Below the pieces are notes generated by a model that had not been told where the DNA came from, ran no database searches, and saw only the letters and a program-made list of their open reading frames with translations. Both the position numbers and the translations under genes were made by a program. A stretch of 8,660 bases of DNA, from positions 1 through 8,660 of the forward strand of contig CASBRC010000323.1 in the NCBI GenBank assembly GCA_949128015.1, in the 5' to 3' direction. This document shows, one piece after another, positions 7,262 through 8,660 of this stretch (its first letter is position 1; each line of letters opens with the position of its first letter). This DNA comes from Synechococcales cyanobacterium PMM_0003 (lineage in GTDB: Bacteria; Cyanobacteriota; Cyanobacteriia; Pseudanabaenales; Pseudanabaenaceae).

Positions 7262-7326
7262 AAATCAAGACCCCCAAAGATAAAGGTGGCGCATCGCGCC
7301 GCCTTTATCTTTGGGGGTCTTGATTT
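7262..7326. repeat. 31-bp hairpin with one G-T wobble, ATC loop
   Basis: The arms 7262-7292 and 7296-7326 pair throughout except for a single T-G wobble (7287/7301), around a 3-base ATC loop. The CCCCC-AAAG...CTTT-GGGGG mid-stem matches the design of the hairpin at 2221. It lies 33 bases past copy C in the prfC/dehydratase gap. It could end read-through from prfC, but the duplication of long hairpins here exceeds what one terminator needs. Confidence 0.85.
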
Positions 7327-7405
7327 GTCTTAATGACGATTTATCTCGTAATCAAACAACTTATGTAGGAAATCAAACGTTAGTCGCGCAAACTTTTAGA
7401 AAAGC

Positions 7406-7443
7406 AAAATTATTTATTATTTATATTTATATTTTATTTTTAT
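7406..7443 (+). promoter_or_regulatory. Pure A/T leader ahead of the dehydratase gene
   Basis: Thirty-eight consecutive A or T bases, largely degenerate repeats of ATTTAT, run straight into the ATG at 7442. There is no purine-rich ribosome binding site, so translation probably starts on an unstructured A/U leader. Several overlapping -10-like words occur, so a specific promoter cannot be picked. Confidence 0.4.
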
Positions 7444-7723
7444 GCCTAAAGAAAAGCTGACAGACAAAGAAATTACAACTGCGATCGCACAACTACCTGA
7501 GTGGAAAGTCGTTGATGGCAAGTTGCATAGAGCCTTTAAGTTTCAGAACTTTGTCGAGGCTTTTGCCTACATGACTAAAGTTGCGATCGTTGCCGAGAAA
7601 ATGGATCACCACCCTGAATTTTTTAACGTTTACAATCGCGTAGTAATCGATCTATCTACCCATGATGTAGATGGCATAAGTGCTTTAGATTTAGAGTTAG
7701 CAAAAAAGATTAATACCCTTTAA
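7442..7723 (+). CDS. Pterin-4a-carbinolamine dehydratase
   Basis: This family removes water from 4a-hydroxy-tetrahydropterin, the step that regenerates the pterin cofactor after aromatic amino acid hydroxylation; in bacteria without such hydroxylases its role is less clear. The 93-residue length is typical. The family motif is complete: E52-K-M-D-H56-H57-P58, then an aromatic at Y64, H74 and D83; the histidines H56, H57 and H74 are the expected active-site residues. The N-terminal LTDKEITTAIAQLPEWKV and KLHRAFKFQNFVEAFAYMTKVA are also standard. ATG at 7442 fits the family start. No aromatic hydroxylase or pterin synthesis gene is nearby. It stands alone between two long hairpins and a small unrecognised gene. 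Confidence 0.92.
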   Translation: MPKEKLTDKEITTAIAQLPEWKVVDGKLHRAFKFQNFVEAFAYMTKVAIVAEKMDHHPEFFNVYNRVVIDLSTHDVDGISALDLELAKKINTL

Positions 7724-7813
7724 TTTCTCTATGCTTGTAGCTCTGATTGCCTCCAAATGAGTAACTCGCCTTCCATAGAAAGTGTCCAATCCACAAATTG
7801 ATATGTAAAGACA

Positions 7814-8116
7814 ATGAAAAACAATACTAAAGATAAATTTGAGTTGAATGGCAAAATCAAGGGAAAAATGAATAGAGGCTCTGAATTTCCTCAGTCCCCT
7901 GACCATCCCGATCCCATTGGCAATCTAGCCACCGATATTTCTTTTGAAGGAGTAGTTATAGAAAATGCTGAGAAAGTAGTTTTTAGAATTACTGAAGTCA
8001 ACGATCATGGAAATAAGCAAGTTGACCTATTACGGGAGAGAGGAATGCAAGCGATTACAGTAGGTCAAATTTTTTCCGTTGATGAATTAGATGGATGGGA
8101 TATTAAACCTGTCTAA
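7814..8116 (+). CDS. Small hypothetical protein, function unknown
   Basis: I do not recognise this protein of 100 residues. The C-terminal 60 residues look like a small beta-rich soluble domain (DISFEGVVIENAEKVVFRITEV, then QAITVGQIFSVDELDGWDIKPV), with no signal peptide, membrane helix or cysteine. The first 18 residues are lysine- and asparagine-rich and may not be real: an in-frame ATG at 7868 is preceded by AAGGGA at 7859-7864 and gives an 82-residue protein starting MNRGSEFPQSPDHPDPIGN. The upstream ATG at 7814 has only a weak AAAG. The gene follows the dehydratase by 90 bases on the same strand and ends 5 bases before the convergent GumC-like gene's stop, with no hairpin between. Confidence 0.6.
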   Translation: MKNNTKDKFELNGKIKGKMNRGSEFPQSPDHPDPIGNLATDISFEGVVIENAEKVVFRITEVNDHGNKQVDLLRERGMQAITVGQIFSVDELDGWDIKPV

Positions 8117-8121
8117 TACAC

Positions 8122-8660
8122 TCAGAGCGTGTTTGGTTTGGGAAGATTGGGATCAATCTCTAGCTCAGGATTAGCCTTATATGCAGAATCAATAATAGTC
8201 TGAAACTCTAGCTCAAATAAAGCACCTAGTATTCCATTCCGTTTTATATCGGTAGAGGATGCAATAGGATCTTTTAATGGAGTGAGAATCTGCCAAGGCG
8301 TTTTGCGTTGTCCAGCATCAATGCGTAAAGCCTCTTGTTTTGTGAGGAACTGATTCAGGTTATCATTAGTGATTTTAATCTCTTGCTGAATATCTGTATA
8401 CTGTCGAGATACAATAGATAACTTTTTTATCTGCTGATTCAACTGTTCTTCTGCATCTGCTAATATTTCACCCGTTGATTCTAATTCTTGAATTCGACTT
8501 GCAAGTATTGCTTTAGTTCGTTCTTCTTCTTGGCTCAGTAGCAACATCAGGTTCGCCCGATAATCTCGCAACACCTGAATTCTATCAGTACTTTCTTGAA
8601 ACGCAGTCAAATCTTTGGCGATTTGGCTTCCCACAATCTGAATTTGAGATAGAAGTGATT
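8122..8660 (-). CDS. GumC/Wzz-like polysaccharide chain-length protein, C-terminal part, apparently truncated
   Basis: The frame is open to the right edge, so the gene starts outside the window; an internal GTG at 8634 is not a convincing start. The visible 178 residues are mostly long coiled coil, including QLNQQIKKLSIVSRQYTDIQQEIKITNDNLNQFL, then EALRIDAGQRKTPWQILTP. That order is the hallmark of the periplasmic helical hairpin of cyanobacterial GumC/Wzz proteins (polysaccharide co-polymerases, often fused to a tyrosine kinase). In the family, a KRN...LGA segment leads into the second membrane helix and then a kinase domain. Here KRNGILGAL is followed instead by a 31-residue hydrophilic tail (8217-8125, FELEFQTIIDSAY onward) and a stop. 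No helix is encoded in the other two frames at the junction. It may be a pseudogene remnant or a naturally short variant. Confidence 0.65.
   Translation of the reverse strand, partial: SLLSQIQIVGSQIAKDLTAFQESTDRIQVLRDYRANLMLLLSQEEERTKAILASRIQELESTGEILADAEEQLNQQIKKLSIVSRQYTDIQQEIKITNDNLNQFLTKQEALRIDAGQRKTPWQILTPLKDPIASSTDIKRNGILGALFELEFQTIIDSAYKANPELEIDPNLPKPNTL

Noticed and set aside
931..7488. Repeated GCGATCGC octamers as operators or attachment sites
   Set aside because: They are scattered through coding and non-coding DNA about every 670 bases, as expected for the cyanobacterial HIP1 motif.
7757..7801. 14-codon ORF (MSNSPSIESVQSTN) in the 90-base gap
   Set aside because: Too short to distinguish from chance, with no ribosome binding site or conservation evidence.
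7697..7906. 69-codon minus-strand frame spanning the gap after the dehydratase
   Set aside because: It overlaps the ends of two plus-strand genes and has no ribosome binding site or family resemblance.

Overview
This window looks like ordinary chromosome from a cyanobacterium. The octamer GCGATCGC (the HIP1 motif typical of many cyanobacteria) occurs about 13 times in 8.66 kb. The genes also fit: a Ccs1/ResB-type cytochrome c maturation protein, a Cache-HAMP-GAF class III nucleotide cyclase, and a GumC/Wzz-type polysaccharide protein of the kind common in filamentous cyanobacteria. Moderate GC content and abundant intergenic palindromes with tips such as GCGAAGC suggest a Pseudanabaena-like lineage, but that is an impression and not proven here.

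Layout. At 1-1028 (minus) is the N-terminal three quarters of Ccs1, running off the left edge. A divergent gap with two hairpins and a possible Pho-box half-site leads to a PstS-type phosphate-binding protein (1241-2215, plus). A convergent gap with three hairpins separates it from a large membrane-bound class III adenylate cyclase (2383-5043, minus). Upstream of the cyclase on the same strand is a small S4-domain RNA-binding protein (5153-5377). A divergent gap with one hairpin leads to prfC, peptide-chain release factor 3 (5530-7155, plus). A 286-base gap with two long hairpins and a 38-base pure A/T run precedes a pterin-4a-carbinolamine dehydratase (7442-7723, plus). It is followed by a small unrecognised protein (7814-8116, plus). 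At the right edge, convergent to it, is the C-terminal end of a GumC/Wzz-like coiled-coil protein (8122 to the edge, minus) that appears truncated and joined to an unrelated tail.

The genes do not form one pathway: they are separate housekeeping, transport and signalling genes. The two minus-strand genes S4 and cyclase could be co-transcribed, although a candidate promoter lies between them.

The most notable signal is non-coding. Four of the six gaps longer than about 85 bases, in divergent, convergent and tandem contexts, carry near-perfect inverted repeats with 13-31 bp arms and mostly 1-11 base loops. Two of them, 4.9 kb apart, are homologous over 41 bases. All five of their differences fall in three stem pairs that remain paired. 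This looks like a dispersed family of palindromic elements whose folding is conserved. I found no CRISPR array, tRNA, rRNA, transposase or defence system.
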